Shown here one piece after another: positions 18,839 through 29,804 of a DNA stretch of 55,156 nucleotides (positions are counted from its first letter, which is position 1; the number at the start of each line of letters is the position of its first letter). This DNA comes from Coriobacteriia bacterium (GTDB lineage Bacteria > Actinomycetota > Coriobacteriia > Anaerosomatales > Anaerosomataceae). Made by a program: the position numbers and the translations under genes. The stretch lies in contig JAFGUS010000101.1 of assembly GCA_016938395.1 (NCBI GenBank), positions 1-55,156 of the forward strand. Reading direction: 5' to 3'. The notes under the pieces are model-generated. The model did not search any database and was not told the origin of the DNA. It saw only the letters and a program-made list of their open reading frames with translations.

Positions 18839-18918
18839 CCGGCGAGAGTAGACCACGCTTGCTGTCCTCGGCGCACAAACCGCGCCTGCGGAGGCTGCGC
18901 TTAGGTCTCCCTCGCCGG
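18839..18918. terminator. Large imperfect inverted repeat between convergent genes
   Basis: CCGGCGAG (18839-18846) pairs with CTCGCCGG (18911-18918), and AGACC (18850-18854) pairs with GGTCT (18904-18908). An inner hairpin uses GGCGC (18869-18873) and GCGCC (18882-18886). It lies between the stops of convergent genes (18821 and 18930), so a bidirectional terminator is likely, although no U-tract is present. Confidence 0.5.
18857..18899. repeat. Dispersed intergenic hairpin repeat, copy 2
   Basis: Thirty-five of 43 bases match the copy at 13667-13709, both on the + strand and both just after a gene end. Here the repeat fills the loop of the larger inverted repeat. Confidence 0.6.
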
Positions 18919-18929
18919 TCCGACTCCGA

Positions 18930-19408
18930 CTATTTCACGTCTACGACAACAGCCAGCTCGGCCCGGTCCACGAAGTACGGCCGGTCTGGCGAGCCCATCG
19001 GGTCGTCCATCGAGAAGTCGAACTCACCGGCGACGCCCTTGTCGGCGTGCACGGCCACGATCAGCTTGTCTGTCGTGACATCCTCGAGGGCGATGCGCAC
19101 GGCGAGCGATTCGCCCGCGTCGATCCGCTCCAAGCCCACTCGCATACCCGGCTTGCCGCTGTCGTTCAGGTGTACCACGAGCCATGCGTCACCGGGGGAG
19201 AGCACGCGGTCGACGACGAGCTCATCGGCGGTCGCGGGACCGGAGATCTCGAGCTGCGCGGCATCGGCGGCGGCAACGTAACCCCACACACCATCGGCGG
19301 GGTGCGAGCCGTCGGTGGAGGCGATGGTGCAGCCGCCAAGTGCGAGCGCGCCTACGGTGAGTACGCCGAGGGCGGCAAGGACCACCCGTCGGCAGTTGGA
19401 TGTATGGT

Positions 19409-19412
<4 letters not shown>
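18930..19412 (-). CDS. Lipoprotein of the copper module (DUF7282-like)
   Basis: A 160-residue exported lipoprotein. The signal peptide ends in a lipobox (LALGGC), so the mature protein is anchored by a lipidated cysteine. The body is a beta-rich domain ([31 protein letters not shown]) resembling DUF7282, found in surface proteins of unknown function. No Cys/Met-rich copper site is visible in the mature part, so its role is inferred only from position. The ATG overlaps the copper ATPase stop (19409-19412), giving strong translational coupling and last position in the copper operon. Confidence 0.7.
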
Positions 19413-22066
<2,654 letters not shown>

Positions 22067-22088
22067 GGTCATCTCCAGAGTCCGTTGT

Positions 22089-22574
22089 CTACTCGACGAT
22101 GATGGTGCCGAAGACCATCTGCATCCCACACGAGAACGAGTACTCGCCGGGCTGCAGCACATCAGCCTCGAGGCGCACCGTCTGAGGTCCGCCCGTGAGG
22201 TCGGCATAGAAGTCCAGATCCTCGCTCATGACCTCCGCCATGCAGCCGCTGGCCTGCGAGAAGGTGATCTCGGCGGGAACACCGGCGGTCAGGCGGATCA
22301 CATTGGGGTCATACCCGTTGGTAGCGTCCACGGTGATTCGCTGGACGTCGCCCTCGACGGCCGCCGCGCCCTCGATGGTGTCGCCGGTGCCACTGTTGCC
22401 ACAGCATGCGCACGCGGGAGAGGAGCCGTCGGCGCCCGGGAGGGCGGCGGACTCTTCGGCGGCCGACGTGCCGCGATCGGCGGCCTCGGCGACCTGGTAG
22501 GTGGCGACGAACGCGAGCACGGCGATCAGCGCGATCAGGGTGGCACGCAGATACTTGGTGGTGGTTGCTGACAT
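22089..22574 (-). CDS. Membrane-anchored or secreted cupredoxin-like protein
   Basis: A 161-residue protein with an N-terminal hydrophobic segment ([19 protein letters not shown]) that may be a signal peptide or anchor. A cysteine knot ACACCGNSG follows in a flexible region. The C-terminal ~90 residues form a cupredoxin fold ([18 protein letters not shown]) with ligands like [11 protein letters not shown] and the end motif [10 protein letters not shown]. The usual His ligands are absent; Cys and Met replace them, which favours Cu(I). It probably carries copper outside the membrane for, or from, the adjacent ATPase. AAAGGAA precedes ATG 22574. Confidence 0.8.
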   Translation of the reverse strand: MSATTTKYLRATLIALIAVLAFVATYQVAEAADRGTSAAEESAALPGADGSSPACACCGNSGTGDTIEGAAAVEGDVQRITVDATNGYDPNVIRLTAGVPAEITFSQASGCMAEVMSEDLDFYADLTGGPQTVRLEADVLQPGEYSFSCGMQMVFGTIIVE

Positions 22575-22624
22575 CGGTGGTTCCTTTCGGTCGGTCCCGG
22601 AGGGATGCCGGGGTGGGTTTGTCA

Positions 22625-23869
22625 TCAGAGCAGGCCGCCGAATGCAAGGCCGGTTAGTACGGCGACAACGATCCCAGTCACCGCGAGCAGGACTTCGCGT
22701 CGCGTGAGGCCGAGGGGCCCGCGATCGGCTTCTGCCGGCGCGGTACGGGCCAGCGCGGCGCCAGCGGCGAGGATGCCGCCGATCGCGAGGGCGAGCACGA
22801 CGCCCGACCCGTCGCCGCCAGCCGATCCGCCTGCAGCGGCGCCGACGCGGAGTTGACCGGACATCATCCCCATGCCGCAGGTGAGCGTGTACGTGCCTGC
22901 CTCGGCGGCGGGCAACTCCACTACGGTCACGGCGTTGGGCGCGAGGTCCACGAGCACGCCGAGTTGCGGTACCGCGAGCTGGTCGGAGCAGGCGTTGGCC
23001 TCCTGCCGGTCCACGATGAGCCGCACCGGCACGTCGGCGGGGATGTCGACGGTCGCGGGTTGGAACTGCACGTTGGCGATGGTGAGCGGCACCTCCACCA
23101 CGCCGTCGGCGCCGGTAGTGAAGTCGCCGGCAGCGGCAGTCTGCTCGCCACCGAGCACGGCTGCCTTCACCGACTGCAGTGTCACCGGAGAGCCGAGCAG
23201 CATCGCGCCGCGGTTGAGGTAGGTGACGCCGAACACGAGCACGACGACCGCGAGTGCGACCATCACGCGCTCCTTGAGCTTGCGGGGGATCAGACTCGAC
23301 GCGGTGCCGAACCCGAGCATGAGCGGCGCGGTGCCCAGGCCGAATGCGAACATCGCTATCGCGCCGTTCACGGCACTTCCGCTGGCTGCCGCGTTGAGCT
23401 GTGCCGCCATCAGCGGCGCACACGGCATGAGACCGGTGAGCAAGCCGAACGTGATCGGCGTCGCGAGCGTGGAGCGGTCGTGCTCGGCATCGGTCACGGC
23501 CTTGCGGCGCACAGCGGTGAAGGCGCGCACAAGAAACGTGGGCGGCCTGGGGGTGAAGCGCGCTGCCCACTGCACGCGGCCGGTCATGCCGAGCGCGAGC
23601 ACGATCATGAATGCGCCGGCAACCAGCATCACGTACGGGCGGATGGCGTCGAGATCGAACGCCGAGCCGACCGCGCCGAGCAGCAGGCCGACGAGCATAT
23701 AGCTCACGATCTTGGCCGCCTGGTAGGCGAGATTGGGTACGACGCGCTGAGCGACGGTACCGTCCTCGGTGCCCTTCAGGGCATAGGTGACGACCATCGG
23801 CCCGCACATCGACACGCAGTGGAGGCTCGTGATGAGCCCCAGCGTGAGGGACGGGAAGAACAGATCCAC
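22625..23869 (-). CDS. TauE/SafE-like (UreH/DsbD_2 type) membrane protein fused to a cupredoxin domain
   Basis: About 414 residues. The N-terminal ~200 form a six-span membrane domain with the two cysteine motifs of this family, SLHCVSMCGPMV and GLMPCAPLMAAQ, as in CcdA-like and heavy-metal TauE/SafE proteins. A cupredoxin domain follows (residues ~245-340) with NACSDQLAVP and YTLTCGMGMMSG. Two more spans end the protein. GTG 23869 is preferred because GAGGAG lies 8 bases upstream; GTG 23878 would have almost no spacing. Cupredoxin pairing with the next gene suggests copper delivery or electron transfer across the membrane; the exact reaction is unknown. It lies in the copper operon between the small Cys-rich gene and the secreted cupredoxin. 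Confidence 0.82.
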   Translation of the reverse strand: MDLFFPSLTLGLITSLHCVSMCGPMVVTYALKGTEDGTVAQRVVPNLAYQAAKIVSYMLVGLLLGAVGSAFDLDAIRPYVMLVAGAFMIVLALGMTGRVQWAARFTPRPPTFLVRAFTAVRRKAVTDAEHDRSTLATPITFGLLTGLMPCAPLMAAQLNAAASGSAVNGAIAMFAFGLGTAPLMLGFGTASSLIPRKLKERVMVALAVVVLVFGVTYLNRGAMLLGSPVTLQSVKAAVLGGEQTAAAGDFTTGADGVVEVPLTIANVQFQPATVDIPADVPVRLIVDRQEANACSDQLAVPQLGVLVDLAPNAVTVVELPAAEAGTYTLTCGMGMMSGQLRVGAAAGGSAGGDGSGVVLALAIGGILAAGAALARTAPAEADRGPLGLTRREVLLAVTGIVVAVLTGLAFGGLL

Positions 23870-23957
23870 AGGGGACACTCCTCATGTCGAGAGATACGCA
23901 TGCGTGCGCATACCTGCGAGTCAGCGTCGTGCTGGCTCGCGTCGATGAGGGGTGCTT

Positions 23958-24305
23958 CTAGACCGTGAGACGGACGCCGAGCGGATCGAGCGGCGGGGGT
24001 GAAGCGGTCGCATCCGGCACCTCGGGCAGCGGCTGGACCGGAACGACGTATGCGGCGGGCAGCACGAAGGCCACCGCCACGGGTGACTCGAGCGAGTGGC
24101 CCTGCCCCTTGGTCGCGTCGTCGTGGGTGTGCTTCATCACGATGGTGTCTGGACAGTCGTCACACGCAGGCATGAAATCCGAGCACGTACCGGTGGCAAC
24201 GTCACCACACTCGGGCATGGCGCACACGGGGGTGACAACGCTGACGACCGCGAAGGCGGCAAGCGCCATCGCGAGCAGTCGCGTCATGAGAGCGGTGCGT
24301 CCCAT
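23958..24305 (-). CDS. Small exported cysteine-rich protein, first gene of copper module
   Basis: A 115-residue protein with a signal peptide (TRLLAMALAAFAVVSVVTPVCA), then a cysteine cluster (MPECGDVATGTC, MPACDDC) and an HTHDD stretch, followed by a hydrophobic segment (VAVAFVLPAAYVVPV) and a Pro-rich tail. Four or five cysteines with histidines outside the membrane suggest metal binding. I recognise no named family. GAGG lies 5 bases before ATG 24305. An 8-bp perfect inverted repeat at 24324-24346 lies just upstream of the start, in a good position for a copper-responsive operator. Confidence 0.55.
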   Translation of the reverse strand: MGRTALMTRLLAMALAAFAVVSVVTPVCAMPECGDVATGTCSDFMPACDDCPDTIVMKHTHDDATKGQGHSLESPVAVAFVLPAAYVVPVQPLPEVPDATASPPPLDPLGVRLTV

Positions 24306-24323
24306 CGGTCCTCGCTGTCGTGG

Positions 24324-24346
24324 ATGCATCGTGCTTCGCGATGCAT
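24324..24346. promoter_or_regulatory. Inverted repeat upstream of copper module
   Basis: ATGCATCG (24324-24331) and CGATGCAT (24339-24346) are perfect arms with a 7-base spacer, 19 bases before the first copper-module start. The position suits an operator; it does not match the CopY or CsoR consensus I know. A terminator of the minus-strand cysK transcript is the alternative. Confidence 0.45.
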
Positions 24347-24378
24347 ATGCAACCCCTGTGCCACCGCACGACTTCGCG

Positions 24379-25338
24379 TTACGCCCCGTACCCTTCCCAG
24401 AGGGGGGTCGAGAGGTAGCGCTCCCCGGTCGAGGGCACCACGGTCACGATCGTGGTGCCTGCAAGCTCGGGACGGAGTGCGAGCCGCAGTGCAGCCACGA
24501 CGTTCGCTCCCGAGGAGATGCCCGCGAGGATGCCTTCTTCGGCAGCCAGGCGGCGAGCCATGGCGATCGCATCGGGTCCTGTGACGTGCTGCACTTCTGA
24601 GAGCAGCACGAGATCGAGCACCGTGGGCACGAAGTTGGCGCCGATTCCCTGGATGGCGTGCGGGGCAGGAGTGAGATCCTCGCCGGCGAGCCGCTGTGCG
24701 ATGATCGGTGACTCGGCTGGCTCTACGGCGACCCGGAGCGCCGCGGGCCGATGTTCTGCCAGATAACGTCCGACACCGGTGATCGTGCCGCCGGTGCCCA
24801 CGCCTGCGACGAAGGCGCCGAGGGGCTCGGATCCGAGCGTCTCGTCGATCTCCGGGCCTGTCGTGGCGTGATGTGCCGCCGGGTTGGCGGGGTTGTCGAA
24901 CTGGCGTGTGAGGAAGGCGCCATCGGTCTCGGCGGCGATACGATCGGCGGCCTCGAGTGCACCGCGCATGCCATCGGCGGCGGGGGTCAGCACGAGCTCG
25001 GCCCCGTACGCTGCCAGCAGCGCACGCCGTTCGCGTGACATCGACTCGGGCATGGTGAGGATGACCCGGTATCCGCGTGCGGCGCCGATCATGGCGAGCG
25101 CTACGCCGGTGTTGCCTGAGGTGGGCTCGACGATCACCGAGCGCCCCGGCTCGATCAGCCCCCGCGCTTCGGCATCGTCGAGCATCGAACGCGCGATGCG
25201 GTCCTTCACCGAACCGCCGGGGTTGCGCGATTCGAGCTTCACGGCGACGGTCGCCGGGAGACCGGCGGCAAGGCGGCCCAGGCGGACGAGGGGCGTCATG
25301 CCGATGGTGAGGTCGATCCTTGTCGTATGCGTGCCCAT
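24379..25338 (-). CDS. cysK: Cysteine synthase / O-acetylserine sulfhydrylase
   Basis: PLP enzyme that makes cysteine from O-acetylserine and sulphide. K45 in NPGGSVKDRIA is the Schiff-base lysine. SGNTG, the phosphate-binding GVGTGGTITG, the GIGANFVP loop and the C-terminal SSGANVVAALRLA match the family. Length is 319 residues, normal. ATG 25338 follows GAGGA by 5 bases. It is divergent from an ECF sigma factor gene; the 170-base gap contains an ECF-type promoter pointing the other way. The copper module follows on the same strand 73 bases later. Confidence 0.92.
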   Translation of the reverse strand: MGTHTTRIDLTIGMTPLVRLGRLAAGLPATVAVKLESRNPGGSVKDRIARSMLDDAEARGLIEPGRSVIVEPTSGNTGVALAMIGAARGYRVILTMPESMSRERRALLAAYGAELVLTPAADGMRGALEAADRIAAETDGAFLTRQFDNPANPAAHHATTGPEIDETLGSEPLGAFVAGVGTGGTITGVGRYLAEHRPAALRVAVEPAESPIIAQRLAGEDLTPAPHAIQGIGANFVPTVLDLVLLSEVQHVTGPDAIAMARRLAAEEGILAGISSGANVVAALRLALRPELAGTTIVTVVPSTGERYLSTPLWEGYGA

Positions 25339-25455
25339 GGTGCGTCCTCTCCTGCGACCGCGCGTGTGGCGCCGCTGTTCCATCGTCTTCAAGCGTATCG
25401 TAGTCCAGTACCGTGCGTGCGCCGCCCTCGAATGTGCATCGTCCGGGATCGGCGG

Positions 25456-25483
25456 GGAACCTTTCTGCGTCACCGCGCGTCAA
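25456..25483 (+). promoter_or_regulatory. ECF-sigma-type promoter upstream of the ECF sigma gene
   Basis: GGAACCT (25456-25462) followed after 16 bases by GTCAAG (25479-25484) matches the classical ECF -35/-10 pattern (GGAACTT-N15/16-GTC). It is 25 bases before the start codon of the sigma gene, so autoregulation is likely. Confidence 0.6.
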
Positions 25484-25508
25484 GTACGGTGAAAGGAAGG
25501 AGGAGGCT

Positions 25509-26039
25509 ATGGAGGACAACGAGCTCGTGGCTCTCGCGCAATCGGGGGACGCCCGTGCGTTCACCATGCTCGTGAGGCATCACGAGCGCTCACTGTACGC
25601 CGCGGCCTACGCGATCACCCGTTCGCAGTGGGATGCCGCCGATGCCGTGCAAGACGCACTGGCAGACGCATACGTCCACATCAAGGGGCTTCGCGACCCC
25701 GCCCGCTTCGGCGCGTGGGTATCCAGGATCGTCGTCAACGAATGCAACGACCTGCTCCGAAAGCGTGCACGCGTGGTCCCGATGGAGGACCCGCCTGAGC
25801 CGCAGGCGTTCGTCTGGGACGGCCCCGAGGACGGGCTCGACCTCATGCGGGCGGTCCAGACGCTCAGTCCGGACCACCGCGAGGTCATCGCGCTCCGCTA
25901 CTTCAGGGATCTCAAGGTGGCCGAGATCGCCGAGGTGCTCGGCTGTCCACCCGGGACGGTCAAGTCACGCCTTAACCGGGCGATCGGATCGCTTGAAGCC
26001 ACGCTACGACCCGGGACAGGACAGGAGGTGCCACGATGA
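25509..26039 (+). CDS. ECF-family RNA polymerase sigma factor
   Basis: A 176-residue sigma factor with only regions 2 and 4. Region 2 is seen as AYAITRSQWDAADAVQDAL through GLRDPARFGAWVSRIVVNE (given in part), and region 4 as LSPDHREVIALRYF with the helix-turn-helix AEIAEVLGCPPGTVKSRL. AAGGAGGAGG lies 3-9 bases before ATG 25509. The stop overlaps the downstream zinc-finger anti-sigma gene by 4 bases (ATGA). A matching ECF promoter lies upstream, so it is probably autoregulated. Its regulon is unknown; an envelope-stress role is inferred from the membrane anti-sigma. Confidence 0.93.
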   Translation: MEDNELVALAQSGDARAFTMLVRHHERSLYAAAYAITRSQWDAADAVQDALADAYVHIKGLRDPARFGAWVSRIVVNECNDLLRKRARVVPMEDPPEPQAFVWDGPEDGLDLMRAVQTLSPDHREVIALRYFRDLKVAEIAEVLGCPPGTVKSRLNRAIGSLEATLRPGTGQEVPR

Positions 26040-26824
26040 ACTGCAGTGACGTGCGAGACATGCTCGAGTCGTACATCGCCGACGATCTCACCGATGTGGA
26101 GTCGGCAAGAGTCGCCGAGCATCTCAGCGAGTGTGCGACGTGCTCTGCCACCTATGAGCGTACGAGGAACCTCGTCGCCGGCCTGAAGGAGATCGCAGAC
26201 GCGTTCGTTCCGGCAGACCGGTTCGTGGTTCCCCCGGCCTACGCGACCGGCCCGAAGGGCGGATGGGCGTGGCGTGTTGCGGCCATCGCCGCATCGGTGG
26301 TCGCGCTTGCCGCCGTGAGCGCACTGTCGGTCCCCGCAATCGCCCGTGAGCTGCCGCTTCCCGTTGCCCGCGAGATCGGTGCACTCGAGGAGCGTGCCGA
26401 CGAGCTTCAACAGCAGGTGGACGAGCTCACGGTGCGGCTCGAGACGATCGACGGGCAGGAGGTCGCGATCGTCGACACCACCGAGGGCGACCTGTCTGCC
26501 GAGGAGAGCGAGGCGGTCCAGCGTCTGGCGATGGACTTCGTCCGTGCGCAGTACGCGGGCGACCCGGACGCTCTGGCAGCGATGGGGACCGACCGGCTGA
26601 AGGCCGATCTTGCCGCGCATCCGGGCGACTATCTGCGAGCCGGTGGGGACGGACTCACCTTCGCGCAGATGACCGAGGCGGCGCGCACCGAAGACGGGAC
26701 GTACCTGATCTTCGTGCGGCTCAGCGACTCCGGTGACTGGAGTGAAAGCCAGTACCAGGAGGACTTCGAGATCAAGCGTGTGGGAGACACGTATCTGGTC
26801 GATTTCATGGGTATGGACGCGTAG
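26036..26824 (+). CDS. Membrane-anchored zinc-finger anti-sigma factor
   Basis: A 262-residue partner of the upstream ECF sigma factor. The N-terminal zinc-binding anti-sigma domain has the HxxxCxxC motif (HLSECATC) at about residues 29-36. One membrane span follows (about residues 81-101), then an extracytoplasmic coiled coil (EERADELQQQVDELTVRLE) and a ~90-residue C-terminal alpha/beta domain with NTF2-like character (VRAQYAGDPDALAAM ... QEDFEIKRVGDTYLVDFMG, shown in part). The outer domain would sense an envelope signal. The start overlaps the sigma stop, fixing stoichiometric coexpression. Confidence 0.88.
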   Translation: MNCSDVRDMLESYIADDLTDVESARVAEHLSECATCSATYERTRNLVAGLKEIADAFVPADRFVVPPAYATGPKGGWAWRVAAIAASVVALAAVSALSVPAIARELPLPVAREIGALEERADELQQQVDELTVRLETIDGQEVAIVDTTEGDLSAEESEAVQRLAMDFVRAQYAGDPDALAAMGTDRLKADLAAHPGDYLRAGGDGLTFAQMTEAARTEDGTYLIFVRLSDSGDWSESQYQEDFEIKRVGDTYLVDFMGMDA

Positions 26825-26855
26825 CGACGGCACGCGATCAAGAGAGCGGACCACC

Positions 26856-26892
26856 GGGGACGACGTGCGGCCTACAGCCGGGCGTCGTCCCC
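26856..26892. terminator. Strong hairpin after the anti-sigma gene
   Basis: GGGGACGACG (26856-26865) pairs perfectly with CGTCGTCCCC (26883-26892); an inner CGGC/GCCG pair extends the stem. It lies 32 bases after the anti-sigma stop and before pncB, fitting a terminator. A T-poor tail follows. Confidence 0.6.
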
Positions 26893-26945
26893 TCTGCGCC
26901 GTGGCTCCTGCTATCCTTGGGTGCACCTCGTTCGAAGGGAGTGGC

Positions 26946-28433
26946 ATGGAGCAGGATGCGGTGGCGCGCGCCGTCCCGGGAATGCTGACCGACCTGTACC
27001 AGCTCACGATGGCCAACGCCTACCGCGAGTCGGGCGTGGCCGAGACCGAGGCATGCTTCCATCTCTACTTCCGCTCCAACCCCTTCGACGGCGGCTACTC
27101 CATCGCGTGCGGGCTGGCCCAGGCGCTGGAGTATCTGGAGCAACTGTCGTTCTCGGCGGATGATGTGGCATACCTCGCTACGCTGACAGGCACGGACGGC
27201 ACGCCGCTGTTCGGCCAGGGTTTCCTCGACTGGCTTCGCGAGTTTCGGTTCGACGGCGACGTGCTCGCCGTACCCGAGGGCACCGTGGTCTTCCCCGGTG
27301 AACCGCTGCTCCGCGTGTCCGGTCCGATCGCCACGTGTCAGATCGTCGAGACCGCGCTTCTCAACATCATCAACTTCCAGACGCTTGTGGCCACCAAGGC
27401 TGCTCGTGTGGTCATGGCAGCCGACGGCGATCCGGTCCTGGAGTTCGGCCTGCGCCGTGCACAGGGTCCCGATGGCGGCCTCTCGGCGGGCCGTGCAGCC
27501 TATATCGGTGGCTGCGCGGGGACGTCCAACGTGCTCACGGGGCAGCGGTACGGCGTGCCGATCGGCGGCACGCACGCGCACAGTCTCGTGATGCTGTTCG
27601 ATACCGAACTCGAGGCGTTCATCGCATATGCCGAGGCGATGCCGAACAACGCTGTCCTGCTCGTCGACACCTACGACACCCTCGAGGGTGTGCGCAACGC
27701 GGTCACGGCCGGTAGGCGGCTCCGCGAACTCGGCAGCGATCTTGCGGGCATCCGCATCGACTCCGGCGATCTGGCCTGGCTCTCCCTGCGCGCACGGGAA
27801 CTGCTCGATGCCGCCGGCTTCGAGGCCACGCGTATCTACGCCTCCAACGAGCTCGACGAGTACACCATCGAGAGCCTCAAGGAGCAGGGCGCCCGGATCG
27901 ACGTCTGGGGCGTCGGAACCAAGCTCGTGACCGCGTATGACCAGCCAGCGCTTGGCGGCGTGTACAAGCTCTCGGCCGTCCGCGAGCCGGGCGGTGTGTG
28001 GGAGCCGCGGGTCAAAGTCTCCGAGCAGGCCGCCAAGGTGACGACGCCAGGGCTGCAGCAGATCCGGCGCTTTGTCGACGATGATGGCCGTTTCGTCGGC
28101 GACATGGTCTACGACGAGCTCGAACCGCCGGATTCGCAGTGCGTCATGGTCGATCCGGCCGACGCGACCCGGCGCACATCCTACTGCCCGACGAACGCCT
28201 CCGAGGAGTTGCTCGTGCCGGTCTGCGCGGGGGGCCGCGTGATCTACGACGTACCGCCCATCGACGCGTCACGGGGTCGCACGCGCGAGCAGCTGTCGCG
28301 TCTGGACCCGAGTCATCAGCGGCTGCTCAACCCGCACACGTACAAGGTCGGTATGGAACTCGGGCTGTACGAGCGAAAGACCGCGCTCATCCTGGCGGCC
28401 CGTGGGTTCGCGTCGGATCAAGGAGGACGATGA
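26946..28433 (+). CDS. pncB: Nicotinate phosphoribosyltransferase
   Basis: Converts nicotinate and PRPP to nicotinate mononucleotide in NAD salvage. Visible signatures are the N-terminal MLTDLYQLTMANAY, the FGLRRAQGPDGG loop, GTHAHSLVM with the catalytic histidine region, LLVDTYDT and RIDSGDLAWLS. Length of 495 residues fits the longer bacterial subgroup. GAAGGGAG precedes ATG 26946 by 4-5 bases. The nicotinamidase gene starts at its stop codon, so the two catalyse consecutive salvage steps from one operon. Confidence 0.94.
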   Translation: MEQDAVARAVPGMLTDLYQLTMANAYRESGVAETEACFHLYFRSNPFDGGYSIACGLAQALEYLEQLSFSADDVAYLATLTGTDGTPLFGQGFLDWLREFRFDGDVLAVPEGTVVFPGEPLLRVSGPIATCQIVETALLNIINFQTLVATKAARVVMAADGDPVLEFGLRRAQGPDGGLSAGRAAYIGGCAGTSNVLTGQRYGVPIGGTHAHSLVMLFDTELEAFIAYAEAMPNNAVLLVDTYDTLEGVRNAVTAGRRLRELGSDLAGIRIDSGDLAWLSLRARELLDAAGFEATRIYASNELDEYTIESLKEQGARIDVWGVGTKLVTAYDQPALGGVYKLSAVREPGGVWEPRVKVSEQAAKVTTPGLQQIRRFVDDDGRFVGDMVYDELEPPDSQCVMVDPADATRRTSYCPTNASEELLVPVCAGGRVIYDVPPIDASRGRTREQLSRLDPSHQRLLNPHTYKVGMELGLYERKTALILAARGFASDQGGR

Positions 28434-28435
28434 CC

Positions 28436-29050
28436 ATGCGCGCGCTGCTACTGGTGGATCTGCAGAACGACTTCATGCCCTTCGGCTCTCTGCCCGTGTC
28501 CGACGGCGACGTCGTGGTGGAGGTCGCCAACGCGCTCATCCCACGGTTCCCGCTTGTGGTCGCGAGCCAGGACTGGCATCCTGCCGACCACGGCAGCTTC
28601 GCATCCGTACATCCCGGATCCGTGCCCGGCGAGGTCATCGACCTTGCGGGGGTGAGCCAAGTGCTGTGGCCCGATCACTGCGTGCAGAACACGCCGGGCG
28701 CCTCGTTCCACTCGGCGCTCGATATCGGCGGAGTGGACCACGTGGTGCGCAAGGGGAGCGATCCTGAGGTCGACAGCTACAGCGCGTTCTTCGACAACGA
28801 CCGCCGTCGTGACACCGGACTCGCGGCCTACCTCGAGCAGCGTGGCGCCGAGGAGCTCGTGATCATGGGCCTCGCTACCGACTACTGCGTCCGCGCCACC
28901 GTGCTCGATGCGTGTGGTCTCGGGTTCGGCGTGACGGTGATCGAGGATGGTTGCCGTGCTGTGGACGTGGCCTCCGGCGACGGGGAGCGCGCGTTCATGG
29001 AGATGCGCCAGGCAGGTGCGCGTGTGATACCCGCCGCCGAATTCGTATAG
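28436..29050 (+). CDS. pncA: Nicotinamidase
   Basis: Hydrolyses nicotinamide to nicotinate, feeding the upstream pncB product. The isochorismatase-fold catalytic triad is complete: D8 (LVDLQNDF), K106 (VRKGSD) and C151 (TDYCVRA). The metal site is seen as SQDWHPADHGSF. The 204-residue length is typical. ATG 28436 lies 9 bases after AGGAGG; ATG 28430, which overlaps the pncB stop, adds two residues but leaves only 3 bases of spacing. A flavoprotein gene follows after 13 bases. Confidence 0.94.
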   Translation: MRALLLVDLQNDFMPFGSLPVSDGDVVVEVANALIPRFPLVVASQDWHPADHGSFASVHPGSVPGEVIDLAGVSQVLWPDHCVQNTPGASFHSALDIGGVDHVVRKGSDPEVDSYSAFFDNDRRRDTGLAAYLEQRGAEELVIMGLATDYCVRATVLDACGLGFGVTVIEDGCRAVDVASGDGERAFMEMRQAGARVIPAAEFV

Positions 29051-29063
29051 GAAGGGGACACCG

Positions 29064-29645
29064 ATGAAGGTCGTCGCATTCTCGGGCAGTGCCCGCAAGG
29101 GCGGCAACACCGCCCGTATGCTCGAGCGCGTGCTCGGCGTGCTGGCAGCAGAGGGAATCGAGACCGAGCTGGTGGAGCTGGCCGGCAAGAAGGCGCAGGG
29201 CTGCACCGTGTGTCTGAAATGCCGCGAGCGCGCCGACCGGCGCTGCCACGGGCGCAACGACGCCATCAACGAGTGCATCACCAAGGCCGGTGAAGCTGAC
29301 GGCATCATCATCGGCTCGCCGGTCTACTTCGCCGACATCACACCCGAGACCAAGGCGCTCATCGATCGGCTCGGGTACGTCGCGGGAGCCAATCCGGGCA
29401 TGCTGGATCGCAAGGTGGGTGCCGCGGTGGTGGTCGAGCGACGGGCCGGAGCCGTCCGCGCGTTCGATTCGATCATGCACCTGTTCATGATCCGCCAGAT
29501 GATCGTCGCGGGGTCGCGGTACTGGAACCTCGGACTCGGCGCAGCACCCGGCGAGGTCGAGGCCGATGAGGAGGGGATGGCCACCATGGACGTCCTCGGT
29601 ACGAACATGGCATGGCTGCTCAAGCAGACCGCCCACGCGCGTTAG
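29064..29645 (+). CDS. NADPH-dependent FMN reductase / iron-sulphur flavoprotein family
   Basis: A 193-residue flavodoxin-fold protein. SGSARKGGNTARML is the FMN phosphate loop and GSPVYFADITPETKALIDRL the second FMN-binding segment. A cysteine cluster after strand 2 (GCTVCLKCRERADRRCHG) matches the cysteine position of iron-sulphur flavoproteins, so a 4Fe-4S cluster is possible; spacing is looser than the classic compact motif. The electron partner is unknown. GAAGGGG lies 6 bases before ATG 29064. It follows pncA closely and probably shares its transcript. Confidence 0.85.
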   Translation: MKVVAFSGSARKGGNTARMLERVLGVLAAEGIETELVELAGKKAQGCTVCLKCRERADRRCHGRNDAINECITKAGEADGIIIGSPVYFADITPETKALIDRLGYVAGANPGMLDRKVGAAVVVERRAGAVRAFDSIMHLFMIRQMIVAGSRYWNLGLGAAPGEVEADEEGMATMDVLGTNMAWLLKQTAHAR

Positions 29646-29804
29646 ACGCGGCTGCGCGGCGGTCCGTCCGTCGAGTCCGCGTGCGCGCGGTCACGGCGCA
29701 GTGGTATCTCCGCCGTCTGTCACAACGCTCTTATCCTCGCAGGTGAGAGCCCCGATACTAATGGAGTAGATATCCAGGGGGACGGCTGTGTCCGGAGGTG
29801 GCAT

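Noticed and set aside
22853..23968. Histidine- and arginine-rich + strand frame opposite the TauE/SafE gene, resembling a metal-binding protein
   Set aside because: The His-rich content mirrors the sense codons of a membrane protein; no start signal or family match was seen.
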